DNA from: Rubrivivax sp.
GTDB lineage: Bacteria; Pseudomonadota; Gammaproteobacteria; Burkholderiales; Burkholderiaceae_C
DNA: 64,000 bases
Assembly: GCA_016707445.1 (NCBI GenBank)
Contig: JADJHR010000003.1
Coordinates: 248,001 to 312,000 of the forward strand
Reading direction: 5' to 3'
Shown: positions 8,749 to 19,308 of the stretch, in pieces
Position numbering within the stretch: the stretch's first letter is position 1
Layout of the letters: the number at the start of each line of letters is the position of its first letter
Made by a program: the position numbers and the translations under genes
Notes under the pieces: generated by a model
The model's input: only the letters and a program-made list of their open reading frames with translations
Told to the model about the DNA's origin: nothing
Databases searched by the model: none

Positions 8749-9761
8749 GTGTCGAATCCTTGGGGGTTGAGCTGTTGCCAGCGCCAGCTGTCGGCGCACA
8801 TGCGCCCCAGATCGTGGTGTGCGCGCCAGTCCAGCAAGCGCGCCGCCTGCGCTGGGTCGGCCCAGCACGAGGCCACGTCGCCAGGCCGGCGCGCGACGAT
8901 GCGGTAGGGGATCTTGCGTCCGCTGGCCAGCGCATACGCACTGACCACGTCGAGCACGCTGTGCCCGGTGCCGGTGCCCAGGTTGACGGTCAACGAGCCG
9001 GCGCTGTCGAACAGGTGCCGCAGGGCGGCCACATGGCCTTCGGCAAGGTCACAGACATGGATGTAGTCGCGCACGCCGGTGCCGTCGGGTGTGGCGTAGT
9101 CGTTGCCGTAGACCAGCAGTTCGCTGCGTCGGCCCACTGCCACCTGGGCCACGTAGGGCATCAGGTTGTTGGGCGTGCCGCGCGGGTCTTCGCCGATCAG
9201 ACCGCTGTCGTGCGCGCCCACCGGATTGAAGTAGCGCAGGCAGGCGGTCTGCCATGACGCATCGGCACGCGCCAGGTCGTTCAGGATGGTTTCACCCATC
9301 AGCTTGGTCTGGCCATAGGGGTTGGTGGCCGACAAGTCCGCCGTTTCGGTGATCGGCAGCGACTTCGGGTCGCCATAGACGGTGGCGCTGGAGCTGAACA
9401 CGAAGCGATGCACGGCGTGCGACTGCATCACCTTGCACAGCTGTACCAGCCCGCCGAGGTTGTTGCCGTAGTAGGCCAGGGGCTGTGTCGTCGATTCGCC
9501 CACCGCCTTCAGCGCGGCAAAGTGAACGACGGCGTCGATGTGATGGCGGCTGAACACCGCATCCAGCGCGGCCGCGTCGCAGACATCGGCCTGTTCGAAC
9601 ACGGTCGGTCGGCCCAGCAGCGTGGCCAGACGGTCGAGTACGCGCGGCGAGCTGTTGCAGAAGTTGTCCAGACCGATGACGTCATAGCCCGCCGCGTTCA
9701 GGGCCAGCCAGGTGTGTGAGCCGATATAGCCGCTGGCGCCGGTGAGAAGGATGGTGGGCAT
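8745..9761 (-). CDS. galE: UDP-glucose 4-epimerase
   Basis: GalE interconverts UDP-glucose and UDP-galactose. It is 338 residues with GASGYIGSH (NAD binding) at residues 8-16, FSSSATVYG, and the catalytic Tyr-x3-Lys in NPYGQTK. The ATG at 9761 begins MPTILLTGASGYIGS; the in-frame minus-strand extension of more than 2 kb beyond it is antisense to ubiJ-ubiB and is not real. As first gene of the sugar-nucleotide block it should lie next to the promoter, in the 147-bp divergent gap shared with ubiJ; I could not pick a convincing minus-strand promoter there. Confidence 0.95.
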   Translation of the reverse strand: MPTILLTGASGYIGSHTWLALNAAGYDVIGLDNFCNSSPRVLDRLATLLGRPTVFEQADVCDAAALDAVFSRHHIDAVVHFAALKAVGESTTQPLAYYGNNLGGLVQLCKVMQSHAVHRFVFSSSATVYGDPKSLPITETADLSATNPYGQTKLMGETILNDLARADASWQTACLRYFNPVGAHDSGLIGEDPRGTPNNLMPYVAQVAVGRRSELLVYGNDYATPDGTGVRDYIHVCDLAEGHVAALRHLFDSAGSLTVNLGTGTGHSVLDVVSAYALASGRKIPYRIVARRPGDVASCWADPAQAARLLDWRAHHDLGRMCADSWRWQQLNPQGFDT

Positions 9762-9908
9762 GAGGTAGCGCCGATGGGGCTCTGTTTGCGGGCCTGAAGG
9801 TGCCCGCCGCCGGGCCCTGCAGGCAAAACCCGGCGATTGTGTTCGACCGTCGGCGTGCGGACGCACCGGGACCTGTGTCGTCGTGGGCCCCCTGCCTACA
9901 ATCGTGCG

Positions 9909-10442
9909 ATGCTGCATACCTTGCACCAGATGTTCGCCCCGGCCCTGATGGCGCGCCTGACCCTGCTGGTCAACCATGTGCTCGGGGGCGAGCCGCAGGC
10001 CGTGCAGCGCCTGCTGCCGCACGTCGGCAAGACCGTGCAGATCGACATCGAGGGCTGGCCGCGCTGGCTGCCGCCGGCACCCGGTCTGGCCTGGCAGATC
10101 ACGCCGGCCGGGCTGCTGGAATGGACGGGGCCCGAACTCCTGCACACCCCGGCCTTGCGCCTGTCGCTGCGTGCCGACGACCCGCTGCGCCTGGCCAGCG
10201 GATTGGCGGCTGGACAGTTGCCGCCGGTCGAGGTGTCGGGTGACGCGCAGCTGGCTACTGATGTGAACTGGTTGATGCAGAACCTGCGTTGGGACGCTGC
10301 GGCCGATCTGGAGCGTGTGTTCCCGGCGCCGGTGGCCGCAGCGTTGCATCGGGCCGGGTCGGGCCTGGCCCGCGGCCTGCACGCGGCGTTGCAGGGCATG
10401 GCCTCGGTGCGCGAGCGCTGGCAGACCCGTCAGGGCGTTTGA
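9909..10442 (+). CDS. ubiJ: Ubiquinone biosynthesis accessory factor UbiJ (SCP2 domain)
   Basis: A 177-residue SCP2-type lipid-binding protein. In enterobacteria UbiJ helps hold the Ubi hydroxylase complex and its hydrophobic intermediates together. The sequence matches the family in its hydrophobic N-terminus (LMARLTLLVNHVL), the central beta-rich SCP2 segment and the amphipathic C-terminus. The start at 9909 removes an unrelated upstream extension. A TACAAT -10-like hexamer at 9897-9902 lies only six bases before the ATG, so a very short leader is possible. ubiB follows after 18 bases. ubiE, often the first gene of the ubiE-ubiJ-ubiB set, is absent here; the upstream neighbour is divergent galE. 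Confidence 0.85.
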   Translation: MLHTLHQMFAPALMARLTLLVNHVLGGEPQAVQRLLPHVGKTVQIDIEGWPRWLPPAPGLAWQITPAGLLEWTGPELLHTPALRLSLRADDPLRLASGLAAGQLPPVEVSGDAQLATDVNWLMQNLRWDAAADLERVFPAPVAAALHRAGSGLARGLHAALQGMASVRERWQTRQGV

Positions 10443-10460
10443 GGCGGCCGGGTCAGCCTG

Positions 10461-12011
10461 ATGCGGCAACTGTTCCGGCTCAGCTTCATCGTCTTCACCG
10501 TCCTGCGCTTCGGGCTCGACGAGGTGGCGTTGTCGGGCTTCCGTCAGCGCTGGGTGCGTGCGCTGGTGCGGCTGGTCACCGTAGGTCGCCGGCTCGACGA
10601 ACCGCGCGGCGTCAGGCTGCGCCGGGCCTGCGAACGCCTGGGGCCGATCTTCGTCAAGTTCGGGCAGGTGCTGTCGACGCGGCGCGACCTGCTGCCGCTG
10701 GACCTGGCCGACGAGCTGGCGCTGTTGCAGGATCGGGTGCCGCCGTTTCCGGCGGCCGTGGCGCGGCATCTGGTCGAGAAGGCCTACGGCCGATCGCTGG
10801 AAGAGGTGTTTGCCAGTTTCGACGCCGAGGCGGTGGCCAGTGCGTCGATTGCGCAGGTGCATTTCGCCACGCTCAAGGGCGGCCGCGAGGTGGCGGTGAA
10901 AGTGTTGCGGCCCGGCATGCTCGACGTCATCGAGGGCGATCTGGCGCTGCTGCACCAGCTGGCGCGCTGGGTCGAGCGGCTGTCGGTCGACGGCAAGCGG
11001 CTGAAGCCCCGCGAGGTGGTGGCTGAATTCGACGGCTACCTGCACGACGAGCTCGATCTCGTGCGCGAAGCCGCCAATGCCGCGCAGCTGCGGCGCAACA
11101 TGAGCGGCCTGAACCTGGTTCTGGTGCCCGAGATGGTGTGGCCCTTGTGCACTTCGACGGTGCTGGTGATGGAGCGCATGAAGGGCGTGCCGATCGGCCA
11201 GTTGCAGCGTCTGCGCGACGCCGGCGTCGACTTCAAGAAACTGTCGCGCGACGGCGTCACGATCTTCTTTACCCAGGTCTTTCGCGACGGTTTTTTCCAT
11301 GCCGACATGCACCCGGGCAACATCCAGGTCAGCCTGGCGCCGGCCACCTTCGGTCGCTACATCGCGCTGGACTTCGGCATCATCGGCACGCTGACCGAGA
11401 CCGACAAGGAATACCTGGCGCAGAACTTCATCGCCTTCTTCCGTCGCGATTACAAGCGTGTGGCCGAACTGCACGTGGAAAGCGGCTGGGTGCCGCCGAA
11501 CACCCGCGTCGATGCGCTCGAAGGTGCGATCCGCGCGGTCTGCGAGCCGCATTTCGACCGGCCGCTGAAGGACATCTCGCTGGGCCAGGTGCTGATGCGG
11601 CTGTTCCAGACCTCGCGCCGCTTCAACGTCGAAATCCAGCCGCAGCTGGTGCTGCTGCAGAAGACGCTGCTCAACGTCGAGGGGCTCGGCCGCCAGCTCG
11701 ACCCCGAGCTCGACCTGTGGACCACCGCCAAGCCCTTCCTCGAGCGCTGGATGAACGACCAGATCGGCTGGCGTGGCCTGCTGCAGCGTCTGCAGCGCGA
11801 GGCGCCACGCTATGCACAGCTGCTGCCCGAGCTGCCGCGCCTGCTGCATCAGCGGCTGCAGCCGCGCAACCGCGCCGATGCCGACAGCGCCCTGCTGCGT
11901 GCGCTGCTGCTGGAACAGCGGCGCAGCAACCGGCTGCTGCAGGCGGTGCTGTTCGGGGCCATCGGCTTCGTCGCCGGCGTACTGGTGGTCCGCATCGTCA
12001 TGCAGCTCTGA
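10461..12011 (+). CDS. ubiB: Ubiquinone biosynthesis regulatory protein kinase-like UbiB
   Basis: A 516-residue atypical kinase/ATPase of the ABC1/ADCK family needed for ubiquinone synthesis. Family marks are the KxGQ motif (VKFGQVLSTRRDLLP), the Ala-rich nucleotide loop and lysine (ASIAQVH, VAVKVLRPG), and the catalytic/metal region DMHPGNIQV and DFGIIG. A C-terminal hydrophobic segment (LLQAVLFGAIGFVAGVLVVR) anchors it to the membrane, as in other UbiB proteins. It is in an operon with ubiJ. Confidence 0.94.
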   Translation: MRQLFRLSFIVFTVLRFGLDEVALSGFRQRWVRALVRLVTVGRRLDEPRGVRLRRACERLGPIFVKFGQVLSTRRDLLPLDLADELALLQDRVPPFPAAVARHLVEKAYGRSLEEVFASFDAEAVASASIAQVHFATLKGGREVAVKVLRPGMLDVIEGDLALLHQLARWVERLSVDGKRLKPREVVAEFDGYLHDELDLVREAANAAQLRRNMSGLNLVLVPEMVWPLCTSTVLVMERMKGVPIGQLQRLRDAGVDFKKLSRDGVTIFFTQVFRDGFFHADMHPGNIQVSLAPATFGRYIALDFGIIGTLTETDKEYLAQNFIAFFRRDYKRVAELHVESGWVPPNTRVDALEGAIRAVCEPHFDRPLKDISLGQVLMRLFQTSRRFNVEIQPQLVLLQKTLLNVEGLGRQLDPELDLWTTAKPFLERWMNDQIGWRGLLQRLQREAPRYAQLLPELPRLLHQRLQPRNRADADSALLRALLLEQRRSNRLLQAVLFGAIGFVAGVLVVRIVMQL

Positions 12012-12015
12012 ACCG

Positions 12016-12021
12016 TATAAT
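12016..12021 (+). promoter_or_regulatory. Candidate -10 element of the fmdB-like gene
   Basis: A perfect TATAAT lies just after the ubiB stop and about 100 bases before the start at 12121, in the context CCGTATAATCG that often precedes genes in Burkholderiales. The matching -35 region is poor, so this is a moderate call. Confidence 0.45.
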
Positions 12022-12120
12022 CGAGGGTTTTGCAGGCTTAGACGATGCCCTGGCCTTGTACCCGGGCCTCGGCGGGCCAGTCCGATTTCCTGAGTTGCTG
12101 AAACCGCGAGAACCCACGCC

Positions 12121-12531
12121 ATGCCGATCTACGCGTACCGCTGCACCTCCTGCGGACACGCACAGGACGTGCTGCAGAAGATCTCCGACCCGCTGCTGAC
12201 CGTGTGTCCGGCCTGTGGCGCGTCGACCTATGCCAAGCAGGTCACCGCTGCCGGTTTCCAGCTCAAGGGATCGGGCTGGTACGTGACCGACTTCCGCGGT
12301 GGCAACGCCGCTGGCGGCAAGGAGGGCAAGGACGACAAGGTGGCGCAGGACGACAAGGCGGTCGACGCCAAGGCGCCGGCGGCTTCCGAGGCGAAGCCGG
12401 CCAAGCCGACCGATGCGGCCAGTCCTGCCCCTGCGGCGGCGGCGCCTGTGGCCGCACCCGCTCCTGCCCCCGCTTCTGCCCCCGCGCGTCCACCCTCAGG
12501 TGGCAGTGGTGGCAGTAGCGGTGGTGGCTGA
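12121..12531 (+). CDS. FmdB-family zinc-ribbon protein
   Basis: A 136-residue protein. The N-terminal 60 residues are the FmdB regulatory zinc ribbon, with CTSCG near residue 9 and CPACG near residue 30 giving the four metal ligands, then the KGSGWYVTDFR signature. The C-terminal half is a low-complexity Lys/Asp then Ala/Pro stretch ending in a Gly/Ser run, common in betaproteobacterial copies. Its function is not established; FmdB was first noted as a putative regulator of amidase/formamidase genes. The gene very often precedes DUF502 and aspS in this order of bacteria, as here. Confidence 0.88.
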   Translation: MPIYAYRCTSCGHAQDVLQKISDPLLTVCPACGASTYAKQVTAAGFQLKGSGWYVTDFRGGNAAGGKEGKDDKVAQDDKAVDAKAPAASEAKPAKPTDAASPAPAAAAPVAAPAPAPASAPARPPSGGSGGSSGGG

Positions 12532-12543
12532 ACCGGCGCCGGG

Positions 12544-13191
12544 GTGCACAGCGTGAAGAAGTATCTGATCGCCGGCCTGCTGGTCTGGCTGCCGCTGGCG
12601 ATCACGGTGTGGGTGCTGAGCTGGCTGCTGTCGGTCTTCGACAGCGTGTTCTTCGCGCTGCTGAGCGCGATGCAGGCGGTGCTGCCGGCGTCGACCAGCG
12701 TGGCCTTCGAGGCCCTTCGGCACATGCCGGGTCTGGGCGTGCTGGTGTTGTGCGTTGGGCTGATCCTGACCGGCGTGTTCGTCACCAACATCTTCGGCCA
12801 GTGGTGGTTGCGCCAGTGGGACCGGGTGATGCACAAGATCCCGATCGTCAAGTCGATCTACAGCTCGGTCAAGCAGGTCTCGGACACGCTGTTCTCGAGC
12901 AATGGCAACGCCTTTCGAGAGGCGGTGCTGGTGCAGTACCCGCGACCGGGTGCCTGGACCATCGCCTTCGTCACCGGCCAGCCCAGTGGTGAAGTGTCCG
13001 GCAAGCTGCCGGGCGAACTCGTCAGCGTGTACGTGCCGACCACGCCCAACCCGACCTCGGGTTTTTTCCTCATGATGCCGCGCGCCGACGTGGTGGCGCT
13101 GCAGATGAGCGTGGACGAGGCGCTGAAGTACGTGATCTCGATGGGTGTGGTGGCTGCGCCCGTCGCGAAGGTGGCGGCCGCTCGAAATTGA
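12544..13191 (+). CDS. DUF502 family membrane protein
   Basis: A 215-residue protein of unknown function with two transmembrane helices (about residues 4-35 and 58-85), followed by a soluble domain with the family motifs IPIVKSIYSSVKQV and TTPNPTSGFFLMMPR. The start at 12544 (GTG: GTGAAGAAG) lies 12 bases after the fmdB-like stop. The conserved neighbourhood fmdB-DUF502-aspS supports the call but does not reveal a role. Confidence 0.9.
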   Translation: MHSVKKYLIAGLLVWLPLAITVWVLSWLLSVFDSVFFALLSAMQAVLPASTSVAFEALRHMPGLGVLVLCVGLILTGVFVTNIFGQWWLRQWDRVMHKIPIVKSIYSSVKQVSDTLFSSNGNAFREAVLVQYPRPGAWTIAFVTGQPSGEVSGKLPGELVSVYVPTTPNPTSGFFLMMPRADVVALQMSVDEALKYVISMGVVAAPVAKVAAARN

Positions 13192-13327
13192 CCGGGCTGG
13201 CCCGTCCGGCGAACGGCCAGTCCTCAGGGCTCGAGACACAGCCCGCTCAATGCCCCGTCCCCCCCATTTCCCGATGTCCGTGGCCTGCCAGCGTGCAGGC
13301 TCGGGCCGAACGCCCAGGAGTGATCCG

Positions 13328-15118
<1,791 letters not shown>

Positions 15119-15143
15119 TACCCGAAGAACCGGCGGGGCAGAA

Positions 15144-15175
15144 GGGGTTGGCTAAACTGGTCAACCCCCCTTTTT
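15144..15175 (+). terminator. Rho-independent terminator after aspS
   Basis: GGGGTTG (15144-15150) pairs perfectly with CAACCCC (15162-15168) around an 11-base loop and is followed by CC and five Ts. It lies 25 bases after the aspS stop and 27 bases before aroG, so aroG needs its own promoter or read-through. Confidence 0.75.
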
Positions 15176-15202
15176 CATGGGCCTGGAAAGAACCAAGGAC
15201 GC

Positions 15203-16300
15203 ATGCACCCGACCGCTGACGAACCGCTGCAGCAGGCCACGCAGGACACCACGCGCATCGACGACGTGCGCATCGCCGCCGTGCGTGCGCTGGTGTCACC
15301 GGCGCTGCTGCTCGAAGACCTGCCCGTCACGCCGGCGGTCGAAGCCCTGGTCGAAGGCCGCCGGCAGGCCATCGGCGCGGTTCTGCAGGGGCGCGACGAC
15401 CGGCTGGTGGCCGTTGTCGGCCCCTGTTCGATCCACGATCACGACGCGGCCATTGCCTACGCGCGGCGGCTGAAGCCGCTGGCCGACGAGCTGGTCGATG
15501 AGCTGCTGCTGGTGATGCGCGTCTATTTCGAGAAGCCTCGCACCACGGTCGGCTGGAAGGGCTACATCAACGACCCGCGGCTCGACGGCAGCTTTCGCAT
15601 CAACGAGGGCCTGCGGCGCGCGCGCGAACTGCTGCTGGAGGTGTCGAGCCTGGGTCTGCCGGCGGCCACCGAGTTTCTGGACCTGCTGTCGCCGCAATAC
15701 ATCAGCGACCTCATCGCCTGGGGCGCGATCGGCGCGCGCACCACCGAAAGCCAGAGCCACCGCCAGCTGGCCAGCGGCCTGAGCTGCCCGGTCGGCTTCA
15801 AGAACGGCACCGACGGCAGCGTCCAGATCGCCGCCGACGCCGTGCAGGCGGCACGTGCGGCGCACTCGTTCATGGGCATGACCAAGATGGGCACCGCAGC
15901 GATCTTCGAGACGCGCGGCAACCCCGACGGCCATGTCATCCTGCGTGGCGGCAAGGCGCCCAACTATTCAGCCGACCAGGTCGAAGCGGCTTGCGCCGTG
16001 CTGCGCAAGGCCGGTCTGCGCGAGCAGGTGATGATCGATTGCTCGCATGCCAACTCGGCCAAGCAGCATCGCCGGCAGATCGAGGTGGCGGCCGACATCG
16101 CGCGCCAGATCGAACAAGGCGAACGTCGAATCACCGGCGTGATGATCGAGAGCCATTTGCACGAGGGCCGACAGGACCTGGTGGCGGGCCAGCGTCTGAC
16201 CGCCGGGGTGTCGATCACCGATGCCTGCATCGGCTGGCACGACACCGAGCCGCTGCTGCGTGGCCTGGCGCAGGCGGTGCGCCGGCGCCGGGCGGGCTGA
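15203..16300 (+). CDS. aroG: 3-deoxy-7-phosphoheptulonate synthase (class I)
   Basis: DAHP synthase condenses phosphoenolpyruvate and erythrose-4-phosphate, the first step of aromatic amino acid synthesis. It is 365 residues with the class I-alpha marks VVGPCSIHD, YFEKPRTTVGWKGYINDP, GARTTESQSHRQLASGL and VMIDCSHANS. Class I enzymes are feedback-inhibited by Phe, Tyr or Trp; I cannot tell which isoform this is, so the symbol is a convenience. It is followed six bases later by nudB. Confidence 0.92.
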   Translation: MHPTADEPLQQATQDTTRIDDVRIAAVRALVSPALLLEDLPVTPAVEALVEGRRQAIGAVLQGRDDRLVAVVGPCSIHDHDAAIAYARRLKPLADELVDELLLVMRVYFEKPRTTVGWKGYINDPRLDGSFRINEGLRRARELLLEVSSLGLPAATEFLDLLSPQYISDLIAWGAIGARTTESQSHRQLASGLSCPVGFKNGTDGSVQIAADAVQAARAAHSFMGMTKMGTAAIFETRGNPDGHVILRGGKAPNYSADQVEAACAVLRKAGLREQVMIDCSHANSAKQHRRQIEVAADIARQIEQGERRITGVMIESHLHEGRQDLVAGQRLTAGVSITDACIGWHDTEPLLRGLAQAVRRRRAG

Positions 16301-16306
16301 TATCCG

Positions 16307-16765
16307 ATGGACAAACCCTACAAGATCCCGCGTTCGGTGCTGGTGGTGATCCACACCCCGGCGCTCGAGGTGCTGCTGATCGAGCGTGCCGACAAGCCTG
16401 GCTTCTGGCAGAGCGTGACCGGCTCGCTCGACCGCGAGGACGAAGCGCTGGACGTGACCGCGCGCCGCGAAGTGGCCGAAGAGACCGGCATCACCGGGGG
16501 CACGCTGTGCGACTGGGCCATGCAGAACGTGTATGAGATCTACCCCGTTTGGCGCCACCGCTATGCGCCGGGCGTCACGCGCAACACCGAACAGGTGTTC
16601 GGACTGACCGTGCCCGCGGCCACACCGGTGACGCTGAATCCGCGAGAACACCTGGCCTACCAGTGGCTGCCCTGGCCGCAGGCTGCCGAGCGCTGCTTTT
16701 CGTCCAGCAACGCCGAGGCCATTCGCCAGCTGCCGCAGCACCTGCCCAAGGGGCCGCTGTGGTAA
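16307..16765 (+). CDS. nudB: Dihydroneopterin triphosphate diphosphatase (Nudix)
   Basis: A 152-residue Nudix hydrolase removing pyrophosphate from dihydroneopterin triphosphate in folate synthesis. The Nudix box is clear: GSLDREDEALDV followed by REVAEETGI. The spacing between the first Gly and the first Glu is one residue longer than the classical G-x5-E, as in other NudB-like proteins I recall from this order. The N-terminus KIPRSVLVVIHTP and the WLPWPQA segment also fit NudB. It overlaps the next gene by a few bases. Confidence 0.87.
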   Translation: MDKPYKIPRSVLVVIHTPALEVLLIERADKPGFWQSVTGSLDREDEALDVTARREVAEETGITGGTLCDWAMQNVYEIYPVWRHRYAPGVTRNTEQVFGLTVPAATPVTLNPREHLAYQWLPWPQAAERCFSSSNAEAIRQLPQHLPKGPLW

Positions 16766-17565
16766 CCCGCCGCGGGCCGCTGCAGACCACCTTGCTGCCA
16801 CCCTTCACCGGCGTGGGCGGCCTGCGCGTGGCCACCTACAACATCCACAAGGGCGTGCGCGGCATGGGGCCGAACAAGCGCCTGGAGATCCACAACCTGG
16901 GCCTGGCGGTCGAGGCGCTGGACGCCGACATGGTGTTTCTGCAAGAGGTGCACCTGTATCACAAGGGGCATGCGATGCAATTCGACCGCACCTCGTTCGG
17001 CTGGCCCGAGCAGGGGCAGGCCGACTTCCTGGCGCCGATGGGTTACGACGTGGCCTACCGCACCAATGCCGTCACCCGGCATGGTGAACATGGCAATGCC
17101 TTGCTGGCACGCTGGCCGCTGGGTGACGTGGGGCATCACGATGTCAGCGACCACCGCTTCGAGCAGCGCGGCCTGCTGCACGTGCCGGTGCAGTGGAACG
17201 GCAACACGGTGCACGCCGTGGTGGTGCACTTCGGGCTGGCGCATGCCAGTCGCATGCGCCAGGTGCAGCGCCTGGCGGCCTTCATCGACGCCAAGGTGCC
17301 GCGCCACGAGATGCTGGTGGTGGCCGGTGATTTCAACGACTGGGGCGAAAAGCTCGACGGCCCGATGGCCGATGTGGGACTGTGGCGCGCGCGTCCGCCC
17401 CAGACCGGCCGCCACCTGACTTTTCCATCGCGGATGCCGGTGTTCGCGCTCGACCGTTTCTACCTGCGCGGGCTCAGTTGCCGCTCGACCCTGGTGCCGC
17501 GCGGCATGGCCTGGGCGCGCATGTCGGACCATCTGCCCCTGGTGGCCGAACTGGAGCCCGACTGA
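16759..17565 (+). CDS. Endonuclease/exonuclease/phosphatase-family protein (YbhP-like)
   Basis: A 268-residue protein with the metal-dependent EEP fold: VATYNIHKG, FLQEVHLYH, VVAGDFNDW and the C-terminal SDHLPL motif carrying Asp/His catalytic residues. The chosen start is a GTG overlapping the nudB stop. The longer frame is nudB shadow. In E. coli the homologous ybhP lies beside clsB (ybhO) and here a clsB follows at once, so a link to phospholipid metabolism is likely; the true substrate is unknown. Confidence 0.85.
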   Translation: MVTRRGPLQTTLLPPFTGVGGLRVATYNIHKGVRGMGPNKRLEIHNLGLAVEALDADMVFLQEVHLYHKGHAMQFDRTSFGWPEQGQADFLAPMGYDVAYRTNAVTRHGEHGNALLARWPLGDVGHHDVSDHRFEQRGLLHVPVQWNGNTVHAVVVHFGLAHASRMRQVQRLAAFIDAKVPRHEMLVVAGDFNDWGEKLDGPMADVGLWRARPPQTGRHLTFPSRMPVFALDRFYLRGLSCRSTLVPRGMAWARMSDHLPLVAELEPD

Positions 17566-18848
17566 GTGGACACCGGCGACGACAGCCTCGCCGCCCACCT
17601 GGCCCGTGGCCACGACCTTCCTTCGGCCCGCCTGGTGGGCGGCAACCAGATCGAACTTCTGAAGGTGGTGATCAGCTGTTCCCGTCCATGCTCGACGCCA
17701 TGGCCCGCGCGCGCAGCGAGGTCTGGCTGGCCACCTACATCTTCCACAACGATGCCGCCGCGCGGCGGGTGGCCGATGGCCTGCGGGACGCCGCGCGGCG
17801 TGGCGTCAAGGTGCGAGTGGTCGTGGATGGTTTCGGCTCGCACGATCAGCTGCCGGCGCTGCGCCAGTGGCTGACCGAGCCGGGCATCGAGCTTGAGGTC
17901 TTTCGTCCGCTCGAACGCTGGTGGTCGTGGCTGACGCCCGGCCAGCTGCGCCGGCTGCACCAGAAGCTGTGCGTGGTCGACGCCGATGTGGCCTTTGTCG
18001 GCGGCATCAACATCATCGACGACCGCCTCGACCTCACGCACGGCATCACCGAAACGCCGCGGCTGGATTTCGCCGTGGCGTTGCGCGGCCCGCTGGTGGC
18101 GGCCGTGCACACCACGGCGCAGGCGATGTGGACCCGCGCCCGGCTGGGGCACCAATGGCGCGACGAGGTGCGGGCGCTGGCCGGCAGCCGCAAGCCGATG
18201 GTCGAGGCGCGGCGGCTGCTGCGGCGGCTGCGCGGCAAGGAGGCCGAGCCGCTGGCGGACGAACCGCCGGCGCCGATGCAGGCGGCCTTCGTCGTGCGCG
18301 ACAACGTGAGCCAGCGCCGGTCCATCGAGCGCGCCTATGTCGAAGCGATTCGATCGGCCAGTCGCTGTGTCGACATTGCCGTGCCCTATTTCTATCCAGG
18401 GCGCGCGTTCCGCCGCAGTCTGCGCGGGGCGGCCCGCCGCGGCGTGCAGGTGCGCCTGTTGCTGCAGGGCAAGATCGACTACCGCATCGCTGCGCTGGCT
18501 GCGCATGTGCTGTACGACGAGCTGTGCACGCGAGGCATTCGCATCTACGAGTACACACCGGCCTTCCTGCACGCCAAGGTGGCGGTGATCGACGACGACT
18601 GGGCCACGGTGGGCAGCTCCAACATCGACCCGCTGTCACTGCTGCTCAACCTGGAGGCCAACGTGGTCGTGCGCGACCCGGGCTTTGCGCTGGCGCTGCG
18701 CGCACGTTTCGAATCGGCCTACGCCGTGTCGACCGAAGTCGGTGGCGTGCCGACGCGCCAGGGCTGGCGCGGCTGGCTGCAGCGGGGTGTGGTGGCCTGG
18801 GTGGCCGCCACCTACCTGCGCGTCGCGGGCATCACGGGGCGGTACTGA
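17566..18848 (+). pseudogene. clsB: Cardiolipin synthase ClsB, frameshifted near the N-terminus
   Basis: ClsB makes cardiolipin by phosphatidyl transfer. A GTG start abuts the stop of the previous gene and the frame reads SARLVGGNQIELLK, then goes out of frame. The expected continuation GGDQLFPSMLDAMARA is found in another frame. Adding one G to the AAGG at about 17662-17665 would restore a 428-residue protein. Both phospholipase-D HKD motifs are intact downstream: HQKLCVVDADVAFVGGIN and HAKVAVIDDDWATVGSSN. Either the gene is broken, a sequencing error dropped a G, or translation restarts at the in-frame ATG at 17688, giving a product that lacks the conserved GGNQIELLKGGDQ region. The damage is limited to one base, so it is recent or artificial. 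Confidence 0.85.
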
Positions 18849-18866
18849 CGGATTGGCGCCAGCCTC

Positions 18867-19256
18867 TCAGCCGTCTGCCGGCGCGTCGCCGTAGCGGTTG
18901 CGACCGGGCGTGCCGCGCACGAAGCCGTTGTCCAGCAGCAGCCAGAGCACGCCGGCCACCGGGATCAGCAACACCAGCACCCACCAAGCGGGGCGGTCAC
19001 GGTCGTGCCAGCGTTTGGCCGAGATCGCCAGCAGCGGCCACGCCAGCAACAGGCTCAGGCCCTGGTCGACCCATTCGGCCGGCACGCGGGCGATGTCCAG
19101 CAGCAGACGCAGCAGCAGCGCCAGGCCCGACAACGCAAATACGCCGTGGCGCCAGAACGTGGCGCGGTCGATGCGGCCGCGCGGGTCGAGCCACAGGCGC
19201 CACAGGGCCTGGTCGTCGACCAGCAGGGGCTCGGAGGCTGGGATCTGAAGTTGCAT
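18867..19256 (-). CDS. DUF805 family membrane protein
   Basis: A 129-residue inner-membrane protein of unknown function. It has the DUF805 pattern: LDPRGRIDRATFWRHGV before the first helix, about three to four hydrophobic segments, KRWHDRDRPAWWVL between helices and GTPGRNRYG at the C-terminus. It is convergent with clsB (18-bp gap) and divergent from the patatin gene (52-bp gap). The start MQLQIPASEP was preferred; the long upstream extension is antisense to the patatin gene. Confidence 0.85.
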   Translation of the reverse strand: MQLQIPASEPLLVDDQALWRLWLDPRGRIDRATFWRHGVFALSGLALLLRLLLDIARVPAEWVDQGLSLLLAWPLLAISAKRWHDRDRPAWWVLVLLIPVAGVLWLLLDNGFVRGTPGRNRYGDAPADG

Positions 19257-19308
19257 GTCGCGAGTATCTCGGGTTCGGCCCACGATAAGCTTGGTGCCAC
19301 CGCTTTCG

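Noticed and set aside
9762..12122. Minus-strand extension of galE by more than 780 codons
   Set aside because: It is antisense to ubiJ and ubiB; galE has a normal start at 9761.
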